DNA from: Ceratopteris richardii
Taxonomy: Eukaryota > Streptophyta > Polypodiopsida > Polypodiales > Pteridaceae
Length of the DNA stretch: 64,000 nucleotides
Direction of reading: 5' to 3'
Assembly: GCA_020310875.1 (NCBI GenBank)
Contig: CM035407.1
Coordinates: forward strand, 88,315,632 to 88,379,631
Shown: piece after piece, positions 11,029 to 21,642 of the stretch
How the letters are laid out: every line of letters starts with the position of its first letter
Numbering within the stretch: the stretch's first letter is position 1
Notes under the pieces: model-generated
Databases searched by the model: none
Told to the model about the DNA's origin: nothing
The model's input: only the letters and a program-made list of their open reading frames with translations
Program-made: the position numbers and the translations under genes

Positions 11029-11039
11029 TAGTGGGGATT
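11029..11039 (+). promoter_or_regulatory. polypurine tract of copia B
   Basis: The purine-rich AGTGGGGATT lies directly before the LTR start TGTTGATATAG, the normal position for plus-strand priming. It is somewhat degenerate. Confidence 0.7.
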
Positions 11040-11270
11040 TGTTGATATAGTTTTGTAGTGATGTGTGTGAACACACCTAGGACTGTCAAGGTAATTTTTT
11101 CCCTCTTTAGGAGGTTTTTTACCCCCAAGCTTGTATATACGCCTATAACCGTGATGGGTTACTTATCTTTGTACATTCACTTGGTACTTCATTAAGTGTT
11201 GTGTTGTGCTCCAAGCTTCGTCTTCTTCCTTGTGTTTTTCGTGTGCTTTCACAAACCCCAAATTCTAGCA
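11040..11270 (+). repeat. 3' LTR of copia B (231 bp)
   Basis: It starts TGTTGATATAG after the PPT and ends TTCTAGCA. It aligns along its length with the 5' LTR of element C (21964-22193), including GATGTGTGTGAACACAC, CCCTCTTTAGGAGGTTTTTT and TACTTATCTTTGTACATTC. The TG...CA ends are intact here, unlike in C. Confidence 0.85.
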
Positions 11271-11803
11271 ATCACTTTGTACCCTTGGATCCAAGTGGAT
11301 ACCTTCAAGCCAACTCACCTTCTTAAAATTTTTCCTAAGGAATTCCACTATACTTATGGGCAATCAATAACTAGCTCTATTTCATATGAGTTGAGATCCA
11401 TAGTTGTGAATTTGTATGCATCCTCAATCTCTTGTACCACTCTTGGTGGTGGGCTAGTGTGAGCTTCCTCCTCCCTTTATGGGTCTTCTTCTCTTGTCCC
11501 TACCACTTTTTACCTATTCTTAATCAATTTCTTCCTTGAAGAAGAAAGAGATAGGAGCTCAAGTGTCATACTTCTTTGTGTGATTCCTTGCATCATAGGT
11601 ATAACCATCCTCATCTACTTAAGATAGTCCCTTGTATATGGTTCTATCATTGGACCAATGACCAATGCTAGCAATGTGTGGCTCCATCTTGAAGTAAACA
11701 CTTGATTTGAATGTGGTGTACCTGCTACAAAAATAGCACAAAAGAGGCCAAATGTATCTCAATCTATTGGGTTGAGTAGTATCACCACCTTGCATGGACG
11801 TGG
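11271..11803. other. unassigned spacer between copia B and element K
   Basis: No gene, LTR or tandem repeat is recognised. It holds only short open stretches with no known motif. The last five bases (CGTGG, 11799-11803) appear to be the left target-site duplication of element K. Confidence 0.5.
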
Positions 11804-12132
11804 AGTTGAGAGTGCCATGCTCCACCCTTTTGTCCAAAGCTAGAATCATTCTCATGCAAGCACATATATCCCACATGCAAGGGAGTTCTCCCAAACTCCA
11901 TATAAGCAAGGCCTCTCCTTCACCCCCCACAAGTCATTCCACTCTAGCTCATTGCCAAGAGTGTGCATCCTCTCCTCATGGAGTCTCCATGCTCATAGAG
12001 CATCTCATGTAAGTTATTTCCATTTCTATTTTAATTCAGTCATCATGTTTTGTTATCTTTTGTTCCTTCCTCCTTAGCTTGTTAGATGTGTGCATGTGAG
12101 TAGAGTAGAAGTAGTCCTTTTTCATTTCAACA
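11804..12132 (+). repeat. 5' LTR of element K
   Basis: It aligns end to end with 14423-14751. The first base is A where the right copy has T (AGTTGAGAG against TGTTGAGAG). It ends TTTCAACA directly before the PBS. A TATA-like CCATATAAGC lies at 11898-11907. Confidence 0.92.
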
Positions 12133-12144
12133 TGGTATCAGAGC
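12133..12144 (+). promoter_or_regulatory. primer binding site of element K
   Basis: TGGTATCAGAGC, complementary to the initiator tRNA-Met 3' end, begins with no gap after the LTR. Confidence 0.93.
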
Positions 12145-14410
12145 ATAGGTTGAATCTTATTTTTTTTCCTTATCATTTTAGTTTCAACCCCTTGAGTTCA
12201 TATTTTCATTTTGGTTTTCATAGCCATAGATTCAACTCTTACTTTGTTAATCCCTCCCTCCCTTGCATCACATAACTCATTTTCACTACTTTCATTGTTT
12301 GTGAGCTTCTTTATGTTTTTACACATTTTGTTGTATTAAATAAAGTGCTTATGAGCACTACACATTGTCTTTAACAGTGCTTCTTAGCACTTCTATTCAC
12401 CTCCAATCGAAGTCATCACCATATCATCATTTTGTGCTTCTTGCTGTACTTTGCAAGCTTGAGAACCAAAATGACTACATCTGCCAACACAAATAGTGAT
12501 GAAGCGAAGGGGCTCGTCACTCCAGTATAGCAAAGAATATGTGTTTCTACGTGCACAAATCTCAGTTATAACATTATGCTATGCTATTCTAGGCAAGGGT
12601 GGTGTCTACATCAAATTCATTGGATCTGTTGACATCACTGCGATCATGTCCTGAGTGTGAAATGCAAGGAGTAGCTGGAGCGCTTATTTCAGATGGTGGA
12701 CAAAGACCCCTACATTGCTTCGATCCCTTAAGATGTGTACCTGCACTCATTCAAGGACTGTGAATAGAGTGGGAACTTTGCACAACTCTATAAGGAAGAA
12801 AGCCAGGAAGGAGGCAGACAAAGAAGCATGGAGAAAGAGGTCTGCTGCTCAGAGCTTCCTCTTGGAAAGGGAGGTGCAAACAGTCAAAGGCTGAAGCTCC
12901 CTCATTTTGTGACCCAAATGGTGATGCATCAGAGGTTCTGCCCTCTGACAGAACAAAGCAGTCGGACAAAAACTTGGCCCTTACATCGGCTCGGAGGTTC
13001 CATCTTGCCATGCAGTTCTGTGCACCTATTTCTACTGTGCAAGGTGCCTTGAATCTGGCACACATCATCTGTAGCCTAACGGAATGCATAAAGATTGCTA
13101 CTGTTGCATTTTCATCTTCCCATGCTATGACCGAAGTAATCCAAAGACATCTCTTCAGCACTCGAAGCATTATCTTTGTATGTTTGAGATGATCAAGTGT
13201 TCGCTACTTATATCCGTTTGTTGATGGAGAAATCAGTCAACATATGAGTGCACAACAACACATTCATTTACCATCTGTAGAAACGACATCTTCGTGTGTG
13301 AAGCAGAACACTTGATAGGGTACCCATTATTGCGCTGTGCATCTGCCTCTCTGAACTTCTTCTCTGGCTGGTATGGCGGCAACAAAAAGGAGGTAGACAG
13401 AGAAAGGTACTAAGCACACGGTTTTAGTAAGTTTGAAGTAAGAATTTGAGCACTTCTGGTACTGTGCTCCAAGGATTTCACTACTCGGCTACCTGAAGGT
13501 CCAAGCGAAGGTAAATGATGCAGACATTCGACCTCTTTCAGAGAACAATAATCGCCTGTGGAAGGATTCCAGCCTCCTAGTAGCTAACCGCATTGGCACA
13601 ATCACTTCAGAAAGAAGGAGACAAAGGAGATAATGTACAACAGATTTGTGATTCCTACTGTAAAAGTCTATGTGCACCTTCTTAAATGTTGGCAACGAAA
13701 AAGCCTGTAGCGTGCAATGAAAAATGCACCGACTATTCAAAAGTTGCCAGATTTTTGGCATGACTACACGCATTTGGAGGTCCCATTCTATGAACTCTGC
13801 AAGTAGCCATACCCATTGTATATTCCATCCTTGCTAGTCATGGTGTGGCTACACACTGCACAGTCCATATGTCAGACATTCAGGATGAAACGCAAAGGGA
13901 ATGAACATGTCTAATAGATGATTAATACTTAAGAGAAATCACGTGTGACGTGAACCACATACATGGCAGCGAATATTTTTCTTTTGACATAGTTCACATT
14001 GAAAACACTTGTACACATGATTTGTCTCATACTTTATGAGTACTTTCTTGAATCCATGAAACTTGTAAGGGATTAGACAACACCTTGAGTAGTACTCAAG
14101 GTAGGACCTTCCCAAGGCCATCATGAGTAATCTTTCTATCTCTTCAAAGATATTGAGTATTATTGAGCTCTAACTCATTTCAAGCCCCATGTAAAGGAAT
14201 TAGACACTTCAAGCCCCATGTTGTAAACCCTTTATATGTTTTGGGATCCCATATGTCCCAAGATCCCAAGGGATGCCATATGTCCCAAACTTGGATCCCA
14301 TATGTCCAAGTTATGTCTAAGGATCCCATATGTCCTTAGATCCTAAAAACCAATGGACTAGCTGATCCCATGTTGCTAGTTCCCCAAATTGAAAACAAAA
14401 GGGTCATCAC
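12145..14410 (+). other. internal region of element K, no retroviral coding
   Basis: No gag, protease, RT or integrase motif is seen in any frame. The longest open stretches are 74 residues (plus, 12828-13052) and 139 residues (minus, 12751-13170). Neither is recognised, and the minus one may be chance. The part from about 12600 to 13800 has richer GC and more mixed codons than the flanks, so captured host sequence is possible but unproven. Near the right end are four copies of a GGATCCCATATGTCC-like word. Confidence 0.6.
14243..14334 (+). repeat. four short direct repeats GGATCCCATATGTCC near the end of element K
   Basis: Units start at 14243, 14270, 14292 and 14320, spaced 22-28 bases. Three share an exact GGATCCCATATGTCC and one has ATGCC. 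They lie about 80 bases before the PPT. Function unknown. Confidence 0.85.
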
Positions 14411-14422
14411 ATGGAGGGAGGG
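14411..14422 (+). promoter_or_regulatory. polypurine tract of element K
   Basis: ATGGAGGGAGGG directly precedes the 3' LTR start TGTTGAGAG. Confidence 0.85.
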
Positions 14423-14751
14423 TGTTGAGAGTTCCATGCTCCACCCTTTTGTCCAAATCTAGAATCATTCTCATGCAAGCACATATATCCCACATGAAAG
14501 GGAGTTCTCCCAAACTCCATATAAGCAAGGCCTCTCCTTCACTCCCCACAAGTCATTCCACTCTAGCTCATTGCCAAGAGTGTGCATCCTCTCCTCATGG
14601 AGTCTCCATGCTCATAATGCATCTCATGTAAGTTATTTCCATTTCTATTTTAATTCAGTCATCATGTTTTGTTATCTTTTGTTCCTTCCTCCTTAGCTTG
14701 TTAGATGTGTGCATGTGAGTAGAGTAGGAGTAGTCCTTTTTCATTTCAACA
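14423..14751 (+). repeat. 3' LTR of element K
   Basis: It has the same length as the left LTR (329 bp), with TG...CA ends intact. It is followed by TGTGG, the likely right target-site duplication. Confidence 0.92.
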
Positions 14752-15079
14752 TGTGGTAACATAGAAGGCATTACATCACCCTTCCTAATGTTTTGTGCTT
14801 TTTAAAAAGCAACAATCCCTGGCCTTATGTCCTTTTTTTTTGCATAGCTATCAAGTATCCTTCTTGGGGAAATCTTGCATAACATGCTCCACAGTATTGC
14901 AAGAGTGCACCATAGAATTCTCCATACCTATTTGGTTGAACATATTTCGATTGTTTATTGTTGGAGTTGAAAAATTTCATCCACTTTCATATTTGAAAGC
15001 ATTCAGATATCTTCCATTAGAGATTTATGAATCTTTAAAGCTTCTAGTTTGTTTTGTAATTTAGCTATAGAATCTTCTT

Positions 15080-15171
15080 ATGGTCATTTTTTAGCTACTT
15101 TCTCATCAAAATGGACCCTCACCCTATGGCCATTTGTTAGTTATTTTCTCATCAAAATGGATCCTCACCTC
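15080..15171. repeat. 46-bp tandem duplication
   Basis: Two adjacent copies start ATGGTCATTT at 15080 and ATGGCCATTT at 15126 and share TTTCTCATCAAAATGGA. There are several mismatches, so it is not recent. Confidence 0.8.
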
Positions 15172-16365
15172 TTGAATTTGGGTAATGATGGATTCAATGT
15201 CATGAAGGGAGGCATTAAGTCCAAGAATCTCTCTATTCCAAATGTAAACGATTCTTGGATCCAAAGGACAAACCGTATAAAGATTTGAAGATCCTATACT
15301 CAAGCTCTTCAAATGTAACAACAAAACCATTAGTGAGTTGGTCAATACACACAAAGAAGCACCAAGTTCTTAGTAGGGATAAAACTTGGTGACTACCTCA
15401 CTTATGTTTCATCTTAGTGCGTTTCAATAAGATTGTACATAAAGTAGGAGTCGTTAAGAAGGTCAAGAGATAAACAAGATGGATTAATTAAGTATATGGT
15501 TCCTTGTTAAGAACTTGGTTTGAAAAGTAATCTTAGATAGCATCTTGACCCTCAAGTAAACATCGTCCATACATCTATGATGGATGTATGTATAATGGTA
15601 TGGGTGTAGATTCAATGATATGGGACATTGCATCTTTAGATGCTGATTATCTTTTAGTGTAGTACTCGTTATTGAGCTTATATATTATGAAATAGATATG
15701 AGCTCAAAACTCTACAAGAGGAAAATCTAAAGTTTGATTTTCTTATGCAAGATTAAGAAAGATTTGGAATCGAACTAAAAAGAATTCAAGCACAAATTCT
15801 TTGCGTAGGGCGTTGGCTATTTTCACTTTTTAATTTTTGAAGAAAAAAACACTAAAGTGAATTTAATCAACCACCTAGATTCGATCGGAAAACAACTTCA
15901 AAGTTTTGATTAAGTCAATGTGGACTTTTAGACTTTACATAGAATTTACTAGCTCCATAAATCATGTCATTGAAAGATAGGACTTGAATAATTCTAATTC
16001 ATTTTGGAACAAATATCATGCATTTAAGAAAGGTACCTTATGTAAATAAATTCCTCGTTATACAAACAAAGGGATAGGAGTATAGTTGGTTTTGACAAGG
16101 ATCAATACTTTGTATCAATTATGCCCATCAATTCATTTTAAGGATACGATCCTTGATTTGAAGAGGAGGTCAAGTAATGAGGAGGCCATGACTATGCTCT
16201 ATACAATAGATAACGGGCCTCAACAAAATACCTTTATATAGCTCATATGTTGAAGCACATTTTTGAGGATGAAAATGTTCTTTGAGGGGTGATGGATAAT
16301 AATATAAAGTAACTTGGCAAAGCTAAAAATCAAGCTCAGATTATAGTCCCCTTAAGGATTAGGAA

Positions 16366-16700
16366 AGCTAAGAGCTTAACCTAATGGTTAAGTCTAATGA
16401 ATGGAAAGGAGGAGGTCTTGGGTTTAACCCCCATGGACAATATGAGAGTGCATTTTTCCACAAATCTCCTAGAATTTTCTAGAAAAACCTCACTCGAGTT
16501 AACTTGAGTAGATTGGGACACATGGTGGATTCACCACTAGTACACTATAGATAAGTATGAGAAGTGACACATATGTGTGTATTTGCCTAAAATGGACCCC
16601 CTTGCCTCGAGATATAGAATGGATGGTTGGTAGGTGAAGAGCACCTCTTTCAAGTAGTGTGTAGTCTGTAGACTCTATGGCATGCCTCATTCTCTATTCT
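16366..16700 (+). mobile_element. candidate tRNA-derived SINE
   Basis: A polymerase III-like head is visible: an A-box-like stretch AGAGCTTAACCTAATGG (near 16371-16387) and, 25-30 bases downstream, a B-box-like TTGGGTTTAACCCCC (near 16418-16432). The canonical GGTTCGAATCC would become this by C-to-T and G-to-A changes. A body with TGCCTAAAATGGACCCCC (near 16584) follows. Spacing and order match plant SINE heads. The right end and a target-site duplication could not be fixed by eye, so this is a candidate only. Confidence 0.4.
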
Positions 16701-17645
16701 CTTCAGCTAGTTTGATAACACATCTTGATGGAAATTTTAGCAAGAAAATTCAGATTTGTTCACAATGCAAGAAAGATGAATTAAATTGATTGTTATAAGA
16801 TATTTTTTTTGGCTCCAATAAACTTTCTTACTTCATCATGAAAAACTCTAACCAACATATTAATTAGTTTTGTTATACTATGATCCATGACGACAATATC
16901 AATGACATAAGAAAAAAGAGCTAGAACGTTCTATAGTCGTTTCATCGTGACACAAGCGATCATATAGTTAAGACACTTGTATAATCTGTAACACATAGGA
17001 AGCACAACTTGACATTGAGGTTGTGGGTTTTTCTTCCTAATTTAAGTTGTAATATCTAAAACCAAGAAATCCCGTACAAGTAAACCAATATATTAATGGG
17101 AAGGTATTACATGGTAGCGAGGCTGGGCGAGAAACCCATTATGATGAACAAAACATAAGATGATATTCGTAAATTACCAAATCGCTCCTGCAAAGAACTT
17201 TTAAGGTCTTTTATATTAGGATTTTGTTTATTGAAGAAGGATAGACTCTACTTAAGAGTGTTCTATTGCTAGCGTTGAATGAAGTTTGCAGTCAATTGTA
17301 GTAGTCTTTAGCGAGAACAGAAAAGTCCCACCTTAGATGCCTCCATGATGCATCCTCTCAAGGTAAGTGTGTGAATTGTTCAATAATTTTCTAATCCAAA
17401 AAATTCGAAAGATCAGTTCCAAACATCATCTGCAAAGCTTCCTCTTGGCAGAACAGCAAAAGTGGAGTGAAACTGAATCATATTGCCTTTCAAAATATTT
17501 TCGATACATGTTCTGTCTTGTCGTAATAAAAAAAGGTAGACTGCAACAATGCCATAAACAAAGGATGCGTCATACGGAAACAGCATGATATGTGTCCCAT
17601 AGCCTTCTTCATTGCCGTTAATCAACTCGTATAGGACGTGTCTGA

Positions 17646-17870
17646 ATGCCTTTCAATTGTATTTTGTACCGTATCAACGGGATCAGGTAAACATGTCCCA
17701 TGATATACTTTTGAGCTTTAATTCGTCGTGTGCTCTGGCATGGGTCAGTGAGTGCATGAGATTTTTAATCTGCGGGAAGATGATGTTTGAGAGGTATAGG
17801 GAAAAGGAGATAAATGCTCTCTATGATATTTTTGATAATGAGCCCATGAAGGCTGATGATCTCTCTCCAG
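17646..17870 (+). other. possible first exon (17646-17686) and 184-bp intron (17687-17870) of the PPR gene
   Basis: The main PPR frame is closed upstream by a TGA at 17857-17859, so a longer N-terminus needs splicing. A donor CAG|GTAAAC at 17686/17687 and an acceptor TCTCTCCAG|T at 17870/17871 would join an ATG at 17646 in frame to the main ORF, adding about 36 residues (beginning MPFNCILYRINGIS) before the Met at 17893. A stronger-looking donor AAG|GTAAGT at 17362/17363 with the same acceptor would instead make a 5' UTR intron. Both are predictions from consensus only. Confidence 0.35.
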
Positions 17871-17892
17871 TCTCTGTAGAACAGAAGAGTGG

Positions 17893-20800
17893 ATGAGAGA
17901 GTATGCAAAAGGCAACGGAATTCTCAATAGCTGCACATTATTATGTTTACTTAAGGCATGCACGAGGAAGAAAGACCTTAAAGCAGGCCTCGAATTACAC
18001 ATGATTGCCACAGCACATGGTTTTTTTAATATTGACCCATTTGTCGGCAATGCTCTTGTTGACATGTATGCCAAATGTGGGATGCTTAAAAAAGCACAAG
18101 AAATTTTCGATGGGCTTGAATCTCATGACGTGGTCTCATGGACAGCACTAATTGGAGGTTATGTTGAATGCGGACAAGGTGATGAAGCATTGAAGCTTAT
18201 TGAACTTATGCAATTTGAGGGGGTGTGTCCAAATGCCATCACATTTCTCTGTGGCTTAAGGGCTTGTGCCAGCCTAAATGCTGTAAATGAGGGACAAAAA
18301 ATACATGCAGAAATAGACAGGAAAGGATTTCTAAATCAAGACCTTGCTATTGGCAACATGTTAGTAGACATGTATGCAAAATGTGGTGCACTTGACAAAG
18401 CAGAAGAGGTTTTTGACAACATTCTTGTGAGAGATGTCATCTCTTGGACTGCTTTGATAGCAGGACTAATTGAGCATGGTAATGGTGATAAAGCACTTGA
18501 GTCTTTTATCCAAATGCAACAGGAGGGCATCTGCCCAAATGCCATTACTTTTTCATGTGGCGTGAAGGCATGTAGTTTAACATGGGACATTAATAAAGGA
18601 AAAGAAATGCACTCCTTAATCAAACACACAGACACTTTAGCATGTGATGCAATAGTTAGTAACACACTGGTTGATATGTATGCGAAGTGTGGTTTACTTG
18701 ATGCAGCATGCATTGTGTTCAATGAGCTTCCTACTCGAAATATAGCTGGATGGACAGCACTTATTTCTGGATATGCTGACTGTGGGCAGAGTGAAGAAGT
18801 CCTCAAGTGTTTTGATCTTATGGAAGCTGAAGGTGTGACATCAGATTCAATGAGTTTGGCTTGCAGCTTAAAAGCTTGCAGCAACTTGACACTTGCTAAC
18901 AAGGGCCAAGAGCTACATGCTGAAATCGAGAGGACAGGCTTCATAGTTAAGGATGCTTTTATTGGCATATCTTTGGTTAATATGTATGCAAAATGTGGAT
19001 TATTTGCAAAAGCTCAAGAGGTATTTATTAAACTTCCAGTACAAGAAGTGACTGCATGGACCATTCTAATTGGAGCTTATATTGACCATGCATGTGAGCG
19101 AGAAGCTCTCACATTATTTGAGAAGATGCAGTTAAAAGGTGTGCTTCCAAACACCATAACATTTGTCCATTGTCTTAAATCTTGCACCAACTTAATGGAT
19201 ATAAATAAAGGTCAGGAGATCCATGCTGATATAGAAAAACTAGGTTATTTTGAGGGGCATCTAAGCATTGGCAATGCCTTGATCGGCATGTATAGCAAGT
19301 GTAACTTTCTTGATGAAGCATGTATTTTATTTGACAAGCTTCCATTGCGGGACACTGTCTCCTGGAATTTAATCCTTGCAGCCTTTCTTGAACATAAACA
19401 GATTGATAAAGTTCTGGACCTTCTTGCATGGATGCATTTTGAGGGTGTTGCTCCAGATCCTTTTACATGTGCGTGCAGCTTAAAAGTTTATAGTAGCATA
19501 GGAGACATAGAAGTAGTCCAAATGATACACTCTGAGATTCAGAAAAAGGGCCTTTTGGAAGATGATATTCTCCTAGGAAATATGTTGGTTGATGCTTATG
19601 CAACATGTGGATTTCTCAGTGCAGCAGAATGCATATTCAGTAGACTTCCAAAACAGGATGTTGTCTCATGGAACACATTGATCACAGGATATTGTGAACA
19701 TGGAGATGGTGAGACAGTACTAATGAGATTGGAGCTGATGCAGGGTGCCAATATCCCCCCAAACTCCATATCACTCGTTTGTGCTTTAAGAGCTTGTGTC
19801 CAAATTGCAGATATAAAGAAAGCTCAAGAGTTTCATGTTGAGATCGAAAGGCAAGGTTTATTACAAGACATTGTGATTGGCAACACGTTGGTTGACACAT
19901 ATGGAAAATTTGGGCTGCTAGGGAAATCATATGAAGTTTTTGTTAACCTTCCTAAGAAGGATGTTGTTTCATGGACTGCTCTGCTTGCAGGATATGCAGA
20001 TTATGGACATGGAAAGGAGGCTCTTATGTTTGTGAAGCAGATGCAGAGTGATGGCATGGATTTGAATGATGTTACGTACATTTGCATCTTGAAAGCTTGT
20101 ATTAGTGGAGGGCTTATCAGGGAAGGCCTGGATGCACATGGTGAAATTGAGAGGAGAGAACTTCTTGAAAAATATGTTGAGGTCGGAGTTGCCCTGATTG
20201 ATTTCTATGCTAAAAATGAACTGATTGCTAGAGCACATGAAGTGTTCGATAGTCTTCCTGCCCGGAATGTTTTAGCATGGAATACATTGATTGTGGGGTA
20301 TGCTGAAAATGGTTGTGCTAAGGAAGCTTTAAACCTTTTTGAATGCATGCTGAATGATGGATTTTCTCCCGATGTCCAGACATTCTCTTTCATTTTAATG
20401 GTCTCTGGTATGATTGGAGATAAAGAATGGGGATGGTACATACATTCGGAGCTAGAGAAGAAAGGGTTATTTCAGGCTAGTGCCCTTGGTAACATGATAG
20501 TGGACATGTATGCTAAATGTGGTTCATTTCCTTCAGCACAGACGGTGTTCTTCAAAATCTCAGACCAGGACCTTGTTGCATGGAATGCACTTGTTACAGG
20601 ATTTGCAGAGCATGGGCATGCACATGAAGCACTTCATTGGTTTGAGCATATGTCTACCAAGGGCATTTTCCCAAATACCATCACTTTCTTAGGCGCCTTA
20701 AAAGCATGTACTACCTTAGGATTTTTAAACAAGGGTCTAGAGATACATGCAAACATTGCGAGGTTGAACTTATTGGAAAGTGATGCTGCTATTGGCAACT

Positions 20801-21642
20801 CATTGATTAATATGTATGCCAAGTGTGGTGTCCTCACTAAAGCCAGAGAAATTTTCCACAGTATTCCTGATCAAAGTGTCATCTCATGGACTGCTTTGAT
20901 TGCAGGCTGTATTGAACATGAATGTGACAAGGAAGCTCTTATGTACTATAAGCACATGCAATCTGAGGGTATAATTCCCAACTTTGTGACCAGGCTCTGC
21001 ATCTTGAATGCATGTAGTAGTATTGGCACCATACAGATGGGTAGAGAAATACATGCTGAAATAGAAAAGGAAGGACTTGCACAAACAGATGTGGTCAGCA
21101 ATGCTTTGGTCCACATGTATGCAAAATGTGGTTCAGTTGATGAAGCACAAAATGTGTTTGATCAGCTTACAGTTGCGAATGTAGTTGCATGGAATACGTT
21201 AGCTGCAGGATATGCTCTGTTTGGTAGACATACAACTGCTCTCACATTGATTAATAGGATGTTAAAAGATGGTCTAAAGCCAAACATGGTTACTTTTGTC
21301 ACTGCTTTAAGTGTATGCAACCAATGCTGTTTATTTAATGACTGTTTAATGTTTCTTGAAGCCATGAACACAGAACATGGTGTCCATGTGGCTATTGAAC
21401 ACATAACTAGTATTATAACTCTTCTCTGTCGTGTAGGACAGGTGGAAAATGCCTTAGCATTCAGCAATAAATTGCCATTTGTTTCAAATCTTGTAGTGTG
21501 GCTAAGTGTGTTAAGTGCCTGTAGGGCAAATGGAGATCTAGAATGTGCAAGGGTAGCTTATAAACATGCAATGTGTCTGAATAATGAAGATCCTGCCATT
21601 CCTGTCCTCATGTCTCACATTTACAGAGGTTCCAATACATAA
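17893..21642 (+). CDS. PLS-class pentatricopeptide repeat protein, E1-terminated, no DYW domain
   Basis: The 1,249-residue open frame has no stops. It consists of about eleven PLS triads of roughly 100 residues. Each carries an LVDMYAKCG-like segment (first at residues 55-63), a VSWTALI.GY segment, a C..NAITF segment and a GQE.HAEIE segment. After the last triad (about residue 1,080) comes an E1-like region (ITLLCRVGQVENALAF, VVWLSVLSACRANGDLECA, LMSHIY) and the protein stops. There is no E2, E+ or DYW deaminase. Such proteins bind organelle RNA in sequence-specific fashion, usually for C-to-U (in ferns also U-to-C) editing; a short one would need a deaminase in trans. The Met at 17893 starts inside the first repeat, so a targeting peptide is not visible here. 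It is intact, unlike all its neighbours. Single-exon structure and near-identical triads fit fern or lycophyte PPR genes. Confidence 0.9.
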   Translation: MREYAKGNGILNSCTLLCLLKACTRKKDLKAGLELHMIATAHGFFNIDPFVGNALVDMYAKCGMLKKAQEIFDGLESHDVVSWTALIGGYVECGQGDEALKLIELMQFEGVCPNAITFLCGLRACASLNAVNEGQKIHAEIDRKGFLNQDLAIGNMLVDMYAKCGALDKAEEVFDNILVRDVISWTALIAGLIEHGNGDKALESFIQMQQEGICPNAITFSCGVKACSLTWDINKGKEMHSLIKHTDTLACDAIVSNTLVDMYAKCGLLDAACIVFNELPTRNIAGWTALISGYADCGQSEEVLKCFDLMEAEGVTSDSMSLACSLKACSNLTLANKGQELHAEIERTGFIVKDAFIGISLVNMYAKCGLFAKAQEVFIKLPVQEVTAWTILIGAYIDHACEREALTLFEKMQLKGVLPNTITFVHCLKSCTNLMDINKGQEIHADIEKLGYFEGHLSIGNALIGMYSKCNFLDEACILFDKLPLRDTVSWNLILAAFLEHKQIDKVLDLLAWMHFEGVAPDPFTCACSLKVYSSIGDIEVVQMIHSEIQKKGLLEDDILLGNMLVDAYATCGFLSAAECIFSRLPKQDVVSWNTLITGYCEHGDGETVLMRLELMQGANIPPNSISLVCALRACVQIADIKKAQEFHVEIERQGLLQDIVIGNTLVDTYGKFGLLGKSYEVFVNLPKKDVVSWTALLAGYADYGHGKEALMFVKQMQSDGMDLNDVTYICILKACISGGLIREGLDAHGEIERRELLEKYVEVGVALIDFYAKNELIARAHEVFDSLPARNVLAWNTLIVGYAENGCAKEALNLFECMLNDGFSPDVQTFSFILMVSGMIGDKEWGWYIHSELEKKGLFQASALGNMIVDMYAKCGSFPSAQTVFFKISDQDLVAWNALVTGFAEHGHAHEALHWFEHMSTKGIFPNTITFLGALKACTTLGFLNKGLEIHANIARLNLLESDAAIGNSLINMYAKCGVLTKAREIFHSIPDQSVISWTALIAGCIEHECDKEALMYYKHMQSEGIIPNFVTRLCILNACSSIGTIQMGREIHAEIEKEGLAQTDVVSNALVHMYAKCGSVDEAQNVFDQLTVANVVAWNTLAAGYALFGRHTTALTLINRMLKDGLKPNMVTFVTALSVCNQCCLFNDCLMFLEAMNTEHGVHVAIEHITSIITLLCRVGQVENALAFSNKLPFVSNLVVWLSVLSACRANGDLECARVAYKHAMCLNNEDPAIPVLMSHIYRGSNT

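Larger units (their letters stand above)
7622..11270 (+). mobile_element. Ty1/copia LTR retrotransposon B, 5'-truncated
   Basis: The element starts abruptly inside the gag C-terminus: GCAAAAGAGGCAAAG matches the region just after the zinc knuckle in element C at 23428. Degraded protease, integrase, reverse transcriptase and RNase H follow, then a polypurine tract and a 231-bp 3' LTR. Many stops and frameshifts mark it as old. It belongs to the same family as element C (21964-25665), whose protein fragments align throughout. The left end butts onto the A-rich tail of a LINE without an LTR, so it arose by truncation or recombination. Confidence 0.88.
11804..14751 (+). mobile_element. non-autonomous LTR retrotransposon K (2.95 kb, TRIM/LARD-like)
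   Basis: Two 329-bp LTRs (11804-12132 and 14423-14751) flank about 2.29 kb of sequence with no gag or pol. A copia-type PBS (TGGTATCAGAGC) abuts the left LTR and a purine tract (ATGGAGGGAGGG) abuts the right one. Left flank CGTGG and right flank TGTGG (14752-14756) look like a 5-bp target-site duplication with one C/T change. The LTRs differ at about eight positions by eye, so insertion is fairly recent. It must be mobilised in trans by a copia element using initiator tRNA-Met. I see no autonomous partner sharing its LTR in this window. Confidence 0.88.
14752..17640. other. intergenic region upstream of the PPR gene
   Basis: AT-rich sequence with many stops in all frames. I recognise a 46-bp direct repeat (15080-15171) and a SINE-like unit (about 16366-16700), both listed separately. 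No other coding exon, LTR or RNA gene is supported. The part near 17340-17640 probably includes the promoter and 5' leader of the PPR gene. Confidence 0.5.

Noticed and set aside
12751..13170. 139-residue minus-strand ORF in element K as a captured gene
   Set aside because: Not recognised, and the plus strand is equally open in parts; recorded only as a possible host-derived region.
15124..15354. 76-residue minus-strand ORF with helical look (QIQEVRIHFDEK)
   Set aside because: Lies over a 46-bp duplication, has no recognised motif and stops on both sides.
17612..17896. 94-residue ORF overlapping the PPR start by ATGA, like translational coupling
   Set aside because: Such coupling is not expected in a plant nuclear gene; the sequence has no known domain and an intron or 5' leader explains the region better.
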